A DNA stretch of 64,000 nucleotides from Neokomagataea tanensis (GCF_006542335.1 NZ_CP032485.1:2091001-2155000), one strand, 5' to 3'; shown: positions 28,585 to 37,762, counted from the first letter of the stretch. Notes: generated from the letters alone by a model not told the origin. Numbers and translations are program-made.

Positions 28585-28638
28585 GGCCGTTCTTGCGGCC
28601 ATGAATTCAGCTGAATTCAAAGCTATTCTTGGAATAGC
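28585..28638. repeat. Cluster of three short palindromes/hairpins
   Basis: Within 54 bases are GGCCG-6-CGGCC (28585-28600), an 18-bp perfect palindrome TGAATTCAGCTGAATTCA (28602-28619), and GCTATTC-3-GAATAGC (28622-28638). They lie in a gene-poor gap of about 420 bases (28520-28942). No T tract follows. Function unknown. Confidence 0.45.
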
Positions 28639-28840
28639 CGGGGCTAAGAACAAAATGCGCATCATAGCGATGCTTTGATTCATGAGAGTTTGATCTCTGA
28701 AGCAAGTTTGGTGGAACTGTACGTTCCGCAATGCGCGATAAATATTCCTTAAAATCAGATGTGTTGAGTGTTTGGCGCACGGTAATACTGAGTGGTGTAA
28801 ATGCAGCAGTCTGCCCTCGCTGACGATGGGGCGTCCAATT
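28607..28840 (-). other. Unassigned 77-codon open frame, possible gene remnant
   Basis: The minus strand is open from just after a TAA (28843-28841) to TGA at 28609-28607, 77 codons with no ATG. A GTG at 28780 would give 57 residues but has no ribosome binding site. The translation (e.g. TSDFKEYLSRIAERTVPPNL, HRYDAHFVLSPGYSKNSFEF) has protein-like composition but I recognise no family. It may be the 3-prime remnant of a lost gene or chance. Confidence 0.2.
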
Positions 28841-28856
28841 TTATTATGAGAGAGTT

Positions 28857-28884
28857 TTCTCTTTACGTTGCAACGTAAAGAGAA
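28857..28884. repeat. 28-bp perfect palindrome upstream of DUF2142 gene
   Basis: TTCTCTTTACGTTG is followed immediately by its exact reverse complement, with no loop. It lies about 60 bp before the start of the DUF2142 gene. Lack of a loop favours a protein-binding site over a terminator, though this is inference. Confidence 0.5.
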
Positions 28885-28942
28885 GGATATTGTTGAATTA
28901 TATTATAAAATGTAACATAAAGCCCTCGAAAGAGGATATGTG

Positions 28943-30344
28943 ATGAATTTTATGAAAAAATATTTTCTTAATAACGATTTATATAATGCATTCATAAAAT
29001 ACTATTTTGTTCTCATATCCGTAATCGGTATTTTTTTCGTTTTTATGATTACACCTGTAAGTGGAATTGATGAGCAGTTTCATTTCGATAGAGCTCTTCA
29101 GGTTTCTCAAGGAGATCTCCTTCCTCAGCATAGGGGGCGATTTTTACTTGGTGGTGATTTAAATGCCCGTTTGATTCGATATGCTCAATATTTTGAAGGG
29201 CGTAGAGATCAGCGGCTTTCGTCTGATAGAACTGTGGCTGCGTCTTTGGCGCACGATCTGGGGCAGGGGCCAAGCGGTTCAACTTCGGTGGAGTTTTCGT
29301 CGACGGCGTCATACTCGCCTATAATGTACTTACCTGCCGGGTTTGGACTTTTGCTAGGGCGACTTGTGCACGCCCCTGTCGATACGCAGTTTTTTATGGG
29401 TAGGCTTGGTAATCTCCTAGGCTTTCTTGCAAGCCTTGCTGTCGTTTTGCGTGTTTTGCCCTGGGGCAGGTTGGGGGTATTGGCGTTGTTTTCAACGCCA
29501 ACGTGTTTACACTTGGCCGCAGCTTATAGCGCTGACCCTCTTACTAATACTCTAACCTTACTTTTCGTCGCGTGCTGCCTTCGTTTTGCGAGTATGGCCC
29601 AGCTAGGACGGCGCGAGCGAGTAACTCTAGTTTTTCTTGGCGCGACTTTAGGACTGCTGAAGCTCACCTGTTGTGTTTTTAGTTTGGCAGTTTTTTTGTT
29701 GCCACGCTCACTTTTTTCATCCTGGCGCCAGTGGGGGTATTTTGCGGAACGGTTGTTGGGGCGAGTTGCCTAACCACTGTTTTATGGAACGGTTCTTATC
29801 CCTTCGTTCCTTCTGTGTACTGGAATACAGGTGGTAATCCGCATGTCGCTGCGCATTTGGTTTTAACGCAGCCTTTGCATGTAGTCGGTTTGATCGCCGA
29901 GGCTTTTCATGAGGGAAGTCAGTGGTGGTGGTTGGATGTTTACGGCCGCTTTGGCGGAGGGCCGGAGCCACAGTTTTTCAAAGTCGGCGCTAATAGTGCG
30001 TTGCTAACATTGCTTTGTATTGCGCTGATCGGGTTGTGTGAACGTAAAGGACCGTCGCGGCCGCTTGTAGGGGTATGTTGGCCGCTATAGCTATCGCAAA
30101 TGTAGCCTTGATTCTTCTAGCTTTTTACGTGGGTTTCACTCCTGTTGGGTCGTCCATTATAACCGGTGTGCAAGGTAGGTATTTCCTGCTTGCAGCGGGT
30201 CTGACCTATTTGGGAGCAATATCACTGCTGCCAGCGTGGCGTGATCGGTCGCAAGTTGGGGTAGTTTTACTCGTGATGTGTGGTCTTTTGACGTTGCGTG
30301 TGTCTGTTGCTGCTTTGGGGATTTACTCAGCGAATTGGCACTGA
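28943..30344 (+). pseudogene. DUF2142 membrane protein, broken by two one-base frameshifts
   Basis: Three successive frames encode one polytopic membrane protein of the DUF2142 family, putative lipid-linked-sugar glycosyltransferases of the inner membrane. Frame 1 (28943-29773) has the N-terminal segment and GIDEQFHFDRALQVSQGD. Frame 2 (about 29731-30090) continues with SVYWNTGGNP and more helices. Frame 3 (30075-30344) has the family C-terminal motif FTPVGSSIITGVQGRYFL. Each switch is a -1 change: one G missing at the G5 run 29733-29737 and one at the G4 run 30070-30073. Restoring both gives about 467 residues. AGAGG precedes ATG 28943. The total is rather short, so the intact ancestor may already have been a short member. 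Confidence 0.75.
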
Positions 30345-30357
30345 AGTATGTGCGAGG

Positions 30358-30403
30358 CTCTGCCCTTATCCGGAGTAGTCAAGGGCAGAGAAAGTTTAGT
30401 TTT
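30358..30403 (+). terminator. Terminator after the DUF2142 gene
   Basis: CTCTGCCCTT (30358-30367) pairs with AAGGGCAGAG (30381-30390), followed by AAAGTTTAGTTTTTT. A ten-bp stem with T-rich tail, fitting a plus-strand terminator. Confidence 0.65.
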
Positions 30404-30443
30404 TTGCGGGATAAAGGTTAAAATCGGCCTTTAGGTAAATAAT

Positions 30444-31796
30444 TTAGGCAGAAAGTAAATTGGCTTTTGCGTTACCAGAACGCTCCAAGTCCTCACCAAT
30501 AGCCAAAAGCTGGTCTTCACGGCCGGGTTTGGCGATCAACTGGGCGCCTAGAGGTAATCCTTGTGTAGGTATTGGAACGGTGAGCACAGGAAAGCCAGCT
30601 AAGGTTAATGGCTGGGTGTAGATACCCAAATTTGCCCGGGCGGACACCATTTCACCGTTAATATTGATAAAGGGTTGATCAAACCGGGGTGCTGGGCCTA
30701 CGACGGCAGGGGCAATCAGTATGTCCACAGTTTCAAAAGCACTATGCATAGCGCGCCTAAACCAGCTTCGGAAGCGGTGCGCTTTTGCGATCGTTGTCGT
30801 GGGGATGAGGGCACCAGCGAAGAGGCGATCTCTTACTGCTGGATCAAAATCTACCGCGTGATATTTAAGGTGTTCAAAATGTAAGCTTGCCCCTTCTGAC
30901 GCGCTAATCAGGAAGGCTGCTGCGCGTGCGCGTTCAGTCTCAGGGACAGTGATGCTGTGCTCAGCTTTTAAGGTCTTGGCCAGTTGGGCGATGGCGGTCT
31001 CCATTTCTGGAGCCATGTTTTCTGTGAACCAACCGCCAAGCCGTGCAAATCTTAGGGTGGACGTGTCAATTTTTTGAAGCGGCGAAGCGGAAAGGGCTTC
31101 GAAGCATAATTTCAAACTGCTCGCGCTGTCAGCGAAAGGCCCAACAGTGTCCAAGCTGTGAACAAAGGGGTAACTTCCAGTCGTTGGTAGGCGTCCTTGT
31201 GTGGCACGTAAGCCCCAAACCCCACAAAGCGATGCGGGTACGCGTATTGAGCCATTTGTATCAGACCCCAAACTAAGCGGGAAAAAACGCGCGGCCACCC
31301 CTGCGGCGGACCCGCCAGAAGATCCGCCGGCTAAACATTGAGCATCGTGCGGATTGAGGGTTTGGCCATGATGTGCGTTATCCGTAGCAAAGCCGTAAGC
31401 AAACTCATCCATATTGGTCATGGCTACAGGAATAGCGCCTGCATTGATTAGGCGCTCAACTAAAGTAGCATCAGTTTTTGCTACAGTATCTTGAGCGAGT
31501 ATTTTAGAGCCTGCTGTTGTGATCTGGCCAGCAACGTCGAAAAGGTCTTTGATACCAAAAGGAATGCCCGCGAGAGGTCCGGGGTCTTTTCCTTGTGCAA
31601 TCAGGCTGTCTATTTTTCGGGCGATTTCAATGGCGCGCTGGTTAAGAGTGCGCGTTGCAATATTGTACTGCCTATTGCGTTGTTGAATATCTGATAAAAC
31701 ATGCTCAACGAAGCTTAGTGCAGAAAATTCCTTTTTTTTAAGGCGCTCAGGTATTTCATGCCCTAAAAAAGACGAGGTGTTCATCAAGTTATTCAT
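30444..31796 (-). CDS. hpxY: AtzE-family amidase of oxalurate catabolism (HpxY-type)
   Basis: A 450-residue amidase-signature hydrolase. The Ser-cisSer-Lys triad is visible: K83 in GIPFGIKDLFD, S159 in AGGSSGGSA and nucleophile S183 in GSDTNGSIRVPA. The closest group is AtzE, which works in complex with a small DUF4089 partner (AtzG), and exactly such a gene lies upstream with a 4-base ATGA overlap. In Klebsiella hpxXYZ are needed to use oxalurate, the product of ureidoglycine transamination. The third member of this operon is hpxZ. The precise reaction (amide hydrolysis of oxalurate or a derivative) is inferred. Confidence 0.82.
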   Translation of the reverse strand: MNNLMNTSSFLGHEIPERLKKKEFSALSFVEHVLSDIQQRNRQYNIATRTLNQRAIEIARKIDSLIAQGKDPGPLAGIPFGIKDLFDVAGQITTAGSKILAQDTVAKTDATLVERLINAGAIPVAMTNMDEFAYGFATDNAHHGQTLNPHDAQCLAGGSSGGSAAGVAARFFPLSLGSDTNGSIRVPASLCGVWGLRATQGRLPTTGSYPFVHSLDTVGPFADSASSLKLCFEALSASPLQKIDTSTLRFARLGGWFTENMAPEMETAIAQLAKTLKAEHSITVPETERARAAAFLISASEGASLHFEHLKYHAVDFDPAVRDRLFAGALIPTTTIAKAHRFRSWFRRAMHSAFETVDILIAPAVVGPAPRFDQPFININGEMVSARANLGIYTQPLTLAGFPVLTVPIPTQGLPLGAQLIAKPGREDQLLAIGEDLERSGNAKANLLSA

Positions 31797-31978
31797 GGCT
31801 GAGAAGGCTCGTAAACAGAAGCAGGCTCTTCATGATCGGACAAGTTGAAACTATCGATCAATGAAGCATAATTGCTGAGGACATGGACATTTTCCATTAT
31901 TCCTGAGTGATAAGTATCAGGTACTTTAAGGCCGATGTTTGAAAAAAATAACGGTAGATTTTTTTGTTCGATTTTCAT
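31793..31978 (-). CDS. hpxX: DUF4089 small subunit HpxX (AtzG-like)
   Basis: A 61-residue protein with the DUF4089 pattern: a helix around VHVLSNYASLIDSFNLSD then the short tail EEPASVYEP. AtzG, the characterised relative, wraps around the AtzE amidase and is needed for its stability. Here the gene overlaps the AtzE-type gene by 4 bases (ATGA) and follows hpxZ after only 3 bases, so the three are translated together. Identification rests on the tail motif, length and context. Confidence 0.7.
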   Translation of the reverse strand: MKIEQKNLPLFFSNIGLKVPDTYHSGIMENVHVLSNYASLIDSFNLSDHEEPASVYEPSQP

Positions 31979-31981
31979 GGT

Positions 31982-32365
31982 TCAGGATTTATCCGCCATA
32001 AGGGAGACGTGAGCTGATGCAATCTTCCAGCCTTTTTTCGTTTTGAGCCATGTTTGGCTTTGGCGACCAAGACGACTTTCTCCTGCGCGCTGAAATTCCA
32101 GATTAACGGTTGCTGTTTCAGGCGTGAGAATACAGATGGCGCGCTTAATGATGCGGCGTGGCGGTGAACCGCCAGTACGGGCTTTACGAAAATTTCTTAT
32201 CTCTGAGATGCCGTATAGGTTTTCACCGACGCCATAGCGTAGCGTGTGCTCACTTTCCAAGAATAGGGCGTCTAAAATATCTAAATGATTATTGTTGAGA
32301 GCTTTTTCGTACAGGTCTGAAAGCTCAGTAAGCTCTTGCGTGAGAGTTTCATCGTTTAGTGGCAT
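31982..32365 (-). CDS. hpxZ: Oxalurate catabolism protein HpxZ (DUF3225, NTF2-like)
   Basis: A 127-residue NTF2-fold protein of the AtzH/HpxZ group: LEHTLRYG-type core seen as LESEHTLRYGVGENLYGISEIRNFRKAR, then PPRRIIKRAICILTPETATVNLEF and WLKTKKGWKIASAHVSLM. Homologues occur beside AtzE-type amidases and in Klebsiella hpxWXYZ. It opens the minus-strand hpxZ-hpxX-hpxY operon, divergent from the allantoate amidohydrolase gene. Its biochemical role is not established. Confidence 0.8.
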   Translation of the reverse strand: MPLNDETLTQELTELSDLYEKALNNNHLDILDALFLESEHTLRYGVGENLYGISEIRNFRKARTGGSPPRRIIKRAICILTPETATVNLEFQRAGESRLGRQSQTWLKTKKGWKIASAHVSLMADKS

Positions 32366-32754
32366 AAGTGCAGCCTCGTATTCGTTTTTCTTTATACTGT
32401 ATGGGCTGCTTTCTCTGTCGGCTATTTGAAAGAATGCACTTGGGTGCGCTCATTTATGCATGCAAGTCATCCTGTTTATAGACTTATCATTCGTAGGATA
32501 TGTGTTCAGCGTTTGAAGGTCCTGATGGTAATGATGTGGAGTGTTCTCATTTTTAGGGCCGATAAGGCTAAAATTAGATATATCTAAGAACAACGTTTGC
32601 GTGGAATATGGGCGAGTAGCCTTCGTGACCACAAAGGGGTTAGGGGTGTGTGCTTTTTGCCGGTTCATTTTGGATTAAGCAGTGTGGATAGACAGGTGAT
32701 CACAGTATTTGAAGACGGGATGGTCCGGCACGTCTCTGCGCGGTGCATTAAATA
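32366..32754. promoter_or_regulatory. Divergent control region between hpxZXY and the allantoin genes
   Basis: A 389-bp gap with no convincing gene. It contains the palindromic motif described separately at 32571-32590. Both flanking operons belong to purine degradation, so promoters for both must lie here. Confidence 0.5.
32571..32590. promoter_or_regulatory. Palindromic operator motif, copy 1
   Basis: AAATTAGATATATCTAAGAA contains the perfect 14-bp palindrome TTAGATATATCTAA (32574-32587). Nineteen of the 20 bases are identical to 41394-41413, in the gap between the LysR gene and the Rieske oxygenase gene. The shared element is likely the binding site of the LysR regulator of this island or another common factor. 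Confidence 0.65.
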
Positions 32755-34008
32755 ATGACGATTGGTGAGCAGGTAGTAGAGCGGTGTCGTACGCTAGGCT
32801 CTGGTCGTTACTCCGAGCGTGAAGATCAACTGTTTCGTCCGTGGTTGTCACGTTCTTTTTTTGCTGTGCAGGCAACGCTGACAGAGTGGATGTTTGCTGC
32901 AGGTATGCAGGTGCGGACTGATGCGGCGGGTAACTTAATCGGCCGCTACGAAGGAACTGAGCCCAACCAGCCAGCTGTGGTCTTCGGCTCGCATATTGAT
33001 ACAGTTGCAAATGGTGGTTGTTTTGATGGAATGTTGGGCGTTGTTCTCGCCATTTCAGTTGTTGAACGGCTTGATTTAGACAAAAAACGTTACCCTTTTG
33101 CCATCGAAATTATCGCTTTTGGTGACGAGGAAGGATCTGCTTTCCCCGTCTCCATGATTACATCGCGCGCTGTTAGTGGTGAGGTCAATTCTGAAGATTT
33201 GGCCTTAATTGGGCCAACAGGAACAGTACAAAATACGCTTGCGGGATGTGGTCTAGACGGCGAGGAGCTTTCTGCGGCTGAGCGGCCTCAGGGCGATATT
33301 TTGGCATTTGTCGAAGCCCATATTGAGCAAGGGCCCGTCTTAGAGGCTTGCAACAAACCTTTGGCTGCAGTGCAATCAATCGCTGCGCAGAGGCGAGGGA
33401 CTGTAACGGTTAAGGGATGTGCTGGTCACGCTGGTACGCTTCCAATGGCTATGCGCAAAGATGCTCTTGCAGGTGCCGCCGAGGCAATTATAGGCTTGGA
33501 ACGTATTGTGAATGCTTTTCCCGGCGGTGCTGAAGGAGGGTTGGTGGGAACGGTAGGCCGACTTGTCGTGTCGCCCGGTGGCAGCAATGTAGTTGCGGAG
33601 CGCGTCGAGTTTTCACTTGATATTCGTGCTGGCAAAAAGTCTCTACGTGATGCGGCGGTTGAGGAGGTCGAAGCAGAGTTTGTTGCTTTGACAGCGCGTC
33701 GTGGGCTCGAATTAACTTGCGAGTGGCAGCAGGATTTAGAGGGTGCCCAATGCAGCCCTCCCTTGGTCGAATTGATGCAAGAAGCGGTTCGTGACGAGGG
33801 GGGATTGAACAAACCTCTCGTGAGCGGGGCTGGCCACGATACTATGGTAATGGCCCGCCGCTGGCCGTCCGTCATGTTATTTATACGCAGTCCTCGGGGC
33901 GGCATAAGCCATCATCCGGACGAGACGGTGATGAATGAAGATGTTGACGCAGCGTACCGGGCGCTATGCAGTTTTCTTGAACACTTAAACCTTAGTCAGA
34001 AGAATTAA
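32755..34008 (+). CDS. allC: Allantoate amidohydrolase (M20-family metalloenzyme)
   Basis: A 417-residue M20 peptidase-like amidohydrolase that hydrolyses allantoate toward (S)-ureidoglycine, releasing ammonia and CO2. Dinuclear metal ligands: H80 in GSHIDTV, D91 in CFDGMLG, E125/E126 in GDEEGSAF, H189 in EAHIEQGPVLE, and a C-terminal His in ISHHPDE. The family also contains N-carbamoyl-L-amino acid hydrolases, which is the main alternative; context favours allantoate. It is first of a tight plus-strand run with the aminotransferase (4-base gap), puuE and hpxW. Confidence 0.85.
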   Translation: MTIGEQVVERCRTLGSGRYSEREDQLFRPWLSRSFFAVQATLTEWMFAAGMQVRTDAAGNLIGRYEGTEPNQPAVVFGSHIDTVANGGCFDGMLGVVLAISVVERLDLDKKRYPFAIEIIAFGDEEGSAFPVSMITSRAVSGEVNSEDLALIGPTGTVQNTLAGCGLDGEELSAAERPQGDILAFVEAHIEQGPVLEACNKPLAAVQSIAAQRRGTVTVKGCAGHAGTLPMAMRKDALAGAAEAIIGLERIVNAFPGGAEGGLVGTVGRLVVSPGGSNVVAERVEFSLDIRAGKKSLRDAAVEEVEAEFVALTARRGLELTCEWQQDLEGAQCSPPLVELMQEAVRDEGGLNKPLVSGAGHDTMVMARRWPSVMLFIRSPRGGISHHPDETVMNEDVDAAYRALCSFLEHLNLSQKN

Positions 34009-34012
34009 AGCA

Positions 34013-35242
34013 ATGCCATCTATGTTTCCAGTTTTAGACATGCCGCAGCGCCTGCTGATGGGGGCAGGCCCATGTAATGTGCACCCGAGAGTGCTCCGGG
34101 CCATGGCATGTGACGTTATCGGGCAAATGGACCCTGAAATGACGGCCTGTATGGATGAAACTGCGGAGCTCTACAGACAGGTTTTCTGCACAAAAAATCG
34201 GCATACATTATTGGTCGATGGTACGGCGCGGGCAGCCATTGAGGCGGCTCTCGTATCGCTCGTAACGCCTGGAATGAAGGTGTTAGTCCTACGCATCGGG
34301 CGATTTGGTTTGCTGTTGACCGAAATTGTTGAGAGGGCTGGCGGAATTGTTTGCCCGGTCGACGTGCCGTGGGGAGAAGTCGTTCAGGTAGAAAATGTAA
34401 AAGCGGCTATAGAAGAGCATGAGCCTTCTCTTTTGGTTACGGTGCACGGAGATACGTCCACAACAACGGCTCAACCTTTGCAGGCGATTGGTGAGTTGTG
34501 CAAAGAGCACGGCATTCTTTTTTACGTCGATGCAACAGCTACTCTGGGCGGAATGCCGCTTTTGGTAGACGCATGGAATATTGACGTTGCGACCGGTGGG
34601 CTTCAAAAATGCCTTGGTGGACCACCCGGTAGCGCGCCGATTACAATGTCTGAACGCGCAGTGAAGGCCATTATGGCGCGCCGACATGATGAAGCAGGTA
34701 TTCGTGGTACTGCGCCGCAGGGGGATGGCCCTGTTATCCGCTCGAATTACTTTGATCTGGCAATGATCATTAACTACTGGTCTGCGGAGCGCATTAATCA
34801 TCATACTGAAGCCACGAGTATGCTTTATGCAGCACGTGAGGCTGCTCAAATTGCTTTGGAAGAAGGGCTAGATGCCCGGTTTTTGCGGCATAGAAAGGCG
34901 GGGGCGGCTGTCGCTGCTGGTATCCGTGCTATGGGGCTAGAGGTTTACGGTGATGACGCTTTGCGGATGAGCAACGTCACCGGCGTGTGGGTGCCCGAAG
35001 GTTGTGATGCAAACCGGGTCCGTACGTTGTTACGAACAGAGTTTGAAATCGAAATTGTTTCATCATTTGGGCCTTTGACGGGGAAAATCTGGCGTATTGG
35101 TGCCATGGGGGTCAATGCAGCGAAGCATAAGATCCTACTTACATTGGCAGCTTTTGAGGCTGTGCTGGCAGGTGAAAACGTACCTGTCGTTCGTGGTGCT
35201 GGTATTGATGCTGCGCGCGCTGCGTGGGAGGCACAGCAATAA
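34013..35242 (+). CDS. pucG: (S)-ureidoglycine-glyoxylate aminotransferase
   Basis: A 409-residue fold-type I PLP enzyme of the alanine-glyoxylate aminotransferase family. The PLP lysine is K199 in ATGGLQKCLGGPPG and the ring-nitrogen aspartate is D173 in FYVDATATLGG. In purine degradation PucG/HpxJ transfers the amino group of ureidoglycine to glyoxylate, giving oxalurate and glycine. This fits the hpxXYZ and hpxW genes nearby, which handle oxalurate and oxamate. It begins 4 bases after the amidohydrolase stop and its TAA overlaps the ATG of puuE. Confidence 0.88.
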   Translation: MPSMFPVLDMPQRLLMGAGPCNVHPRVLRAMACDVIGQMDPEMTACMDETAELYRQVFCTKNRHTLLVDGTARAAIEAALVSLVTPGMKVLVLRIGRFGLLLTEIVERAGGIVCPVDVPWGEVVQVENVKAAIEEHEPSLLVTVHGDTSTTTAQPLQAIGELCKEHGILFYVDATATLGGMPLLVDAWNIDVATGGLQKCLGGPPGSAPITMSERAVKAIMARRHDEAGIRGTAPQGDGPVIRSNYFDLAMIINYWSAERINHHTEATSMLYAAREAAQIALEEGLDARFLRHRKAGAAVAAGIRAMGLEVYGDDALRMSNVTGVWVPEGCDANRVRTLLRTEFEIEIVSSFGPLTGKIWRIGAMGVNAAKHKILLTLAAFEAVLAGENVPVVRGAGIDAARAAWEAQQ

Positions 35243-36132
35243 TGTCTTACCCGCGTGATCTCGTTGGTTACGGCGCAATACCGCCAGACCCTCAATGGCC
35301 CAATAAAGCGCGCATAGCGCTGCAATTCGTGGTGAATTACGAAGAAGGTGCTGAAAACAGTATTTTGCACGGTGATGCGGGGTCAGAGGCATTTTTGTCT
35401 GAAATGGTCGGAACCAAGCCCATTATAGGTGAGCGCTGTATGCAGATGGAAAGTCTGTATGAGTACGGTTCCAGGGCGGGATTTTGGCGCCTTTATCGCC
35501 TGTTTCAGAGTGCGGGTTTTAAAGTTACCGTTTTTGGTGTTGCACTCGCACTGGCGCGCAACCCCGATGTCGTTAAAGCGATGCAGGACGCAGAGTGGGA
35601 AATCGCCAGCCACGGTTTGCGTTGGATAGATTACCAGCACATACCAGAAGATATTGAGCGCCAGCATATAAGGGAAGCAATTGCCTTACACGAGCAAGTG
35701 ACAGGTGAACGACCGAAGGGTTGGTATCAGGGGCGGACAAGTCCGCAAACGGCACGACTGGCCATCGAAGAAGGCCCTTTTGTTTACGATGCAGACTCAT
35801 ATGCTGATGATTTGCCGTATTATGAAAATATTGGTGGCCACCAGCAATTGAGAGTGCCTTATACGCTTGATGCGAATGACATGAAATTTGCGGCCTTAAA
35901 CGGATTTACGGAAGGCGAGCAGTTTTATCGTTATTTGCGCGACAATTTCGACCAGCTTTACGCGGAAGGCGGGCGCATGATGTCCGTTGGTTTGCATTGC
36001 CGACTTGCTGGTAAGCCAGCTAGGGCCAGAGCTCTCGCCCGCTTCTTGGAGCATGTTCAAAAACATGAGCACGTATGGGTTGCAACCCGGTTGGATATTG
36101 CGAAGCATTGGTTAAAATCGTTTCCAGTATAA
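35242..36132 (+). CDS. puuE: Allantoinase PuuE (polysaccharide-deacetylase fold)
   Basis: A 296-residue hydrolase that opens allantoin to allantoate. The N-terminus YPRDLVGYGAIPPDPQWPNKARIALQFVVNYEEGAE and ENSILHGDAGSEAFLSE are the PuuE signature, distinct from the cyclic amidohydrolase AllB. The catalytic HGLRWIDYQ and the GWYQGRTSPQTARL, YDADSYADDLPY stretches follow the deacetylase-like motifs. The start ATG 35242 overlaps the preceding stop (TAATG), with GGGAGG upstream. Confidence 0.92.
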   Translation: MSYPRDLVGYGAIPPDPQWPNKARIALQFVVNYEEGAENSILHGDAGSEAFLSEMVGTKPIIGERCMQMESLYEYGSRAGFWRLYRLFQSAGFKVTVFGVALALARNPDVVKAMQDAEWEIASHGLRWIDYQHIPEDIERQHIREAIALHEQVTGERPKGWYQGRTSPQTARLAIEEGPFVYDADSYADDLPYYENIGGHQQLRVPYTLDANDMKFAALNGFTEGEQFYRYLRDNFDQLYAEGGRMMSVGLHCRLAGKPARARALARFLEHVQKHEHVWVATRLDIAKHWLKSFPV

Positions 36133-36170
36133 ATTCATTATTTAGAGTTTTCAGCCAAGGAATAAGTTAA

Positions 36171-37756
36171 ATGCGTACTCCTGCAGCACGTAGAGGGATG
36201 GTGACTTCTCCGCATCATCTGGCCAGTCAAGCAGGGTTAGACATTTTAAAAGATGGCGGCACAGCAATAGAAGCTGTCGTTACTATGGCAGCAACTCTTG
36301 CTACTGTTTATCCGCACATGACCGGGCTTGGTGGGGATGGCTTTTGGCTTATTGTGCAGCCAGACGGACGTACTATAGCTATTGATGCCTGTGGTGCTCT
36401 GGCCATGGGTGCAGATAGAGCGTTTTATCAAGGGCACACAACTATTCCATGGCGTGGTGGCCTAGCTGCCAATACTGCTGCTGGTACGATTGGTGGATGG
36501 GAAAAGGCTCTGCAAATAAGCGCAGATATAAAGTCTAACCTACCCTTAGAACGACTGTTTCGTGACGCAATTTACTATGCGGAGGAAGGGCGTGCCGTCT
36601 CAAGCAGTGAGGCGGCGTTACTGCGTGATAAGCAGGTTGAACTTTCCGGCAACGTTCATTTTGCCGAACAATTTTACCCCGGAGGGAAGCCATTGGCTGA
36701 AGGTAGCGTCCAGACGATGCCTCAGTTGGGCCAGACACTTCGAAGCTTAGCGCAGGAGGGGCTGCGCTCTTTCTACAAAGGAGACTTGGCGCGGTCGATT
36801 GTTGAAGATTTGATTGCGTGTGGAAGTCCGGTTCGCTCGTCTGACATGGAGGCGTATGAGGCGGTTGTAAAAGAGCCACTCACGGTTGAAACGCGCCATG
36901 GGAATTTCTTTAACGCGGCCCCCCGACACAGGGTGTGGCCTCTTTACTGATTTTGGCAATTAAAGACCGGCTACCCTTGACGCAATCTAGCGAAAGCGCG
37001 GCAGCTGTGCATGGGCTTGTCGAGGCAACAAAAAGGGCATTTCAGTATCGTAATCGTTTTGTAGATGGTCGTCCGGAGAGCGACGGAAATGCTCGTGCTG
37101 TTTTGCGGGATGATACGTTTTTGTCCGAACTAGCGGCCAAAATTGATATGAAAACTTCACTACCTTGGAATGAGAAAACACAATGGGGTGACACAACATG
37201 GATGGGCGCCGTTGACCGTAACGGCTTGGCTGTAAGTTTTATTCAAAGTGTTTATTTCGAATTTGGCTCAGGCGTCTTGCTGCCAAAAACAGGGCTAATT
37301 TGGCAGAATAGAGGGTGCTCTTTCCGATTGGTGGATCAAGGTTGGAACGCACTTACACCGGGTCAAAAGCCATTTCACACGCTTAACCCCGCAGCTGCGC
37401 GGTTAAGGGACGGGCGTGTTATGGTTTTTGGTACTATGGGGGGAGAGGGTCAGCCTCAGACACAGGCTGCTTTGATAAACAGATATCTCAGCCACGGAGT
37501 TGGGCTACAGGAGGCTGTGTCTCGTCCCCGCTGGTTGCTTGGCCGCACATGGGGTGAAGAAAGCACGTCTTTAAAAATTGAGCCTGGGTTCGAAGAAGAT
37601 GTGATCAGTGAGTTGCGCCAGCTCGGGCATGATGTGGAAGAATTAGGCTCTTATTCCGACATTATGGGGCATGCTGGCGCTGTTGTTTTGCACAAAAATG
37701 GAACTATGGAGGGCGCGACGGACCCTAGGAGTGATGGGGCCGTCGCAGGGTGGTGA
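36171..37756 (+). pseudogene. hpxW: Oxamate amidohydrolase HpxW (gamma-GT family), one-base frameshift
   Basis: A gamma-glutamyltranspeptidase-family Ntn hydrolase. In Klebsiella HpxW hydrolyses oxamate to oxalate and ammonia, the last step of the oxalurate branch. The first frame (36171-36950) carries RRGMVTSPHHLASQAGLDIL and TGLGGDGFWLI; the second (from 36935) carries the self-cleavage region WGDTTWMGAVDRNGLAVSF, where the Thr becomes the nucleophile, and SGVLLPKTGLIWQNRG. Adding one C to the C6 run 36919-36924 restores FNAAPPTQGVASLLILAIK and an enzyme of about 529 residues. As read, the nucleophile subunit is not translated in frame. Start supported by AAGGAAT 9 bases before ATG 36171. 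Confidence 0.85.
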
Positions 37757-37762
37757 AAAAAG

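Noticed and set aside
28940..30344. Three separate small membrane protein genes
   Set aside because: The three translations join into one DUF2142 protein in order, with shifts exactly at G runs, so they are pieces of one gene.
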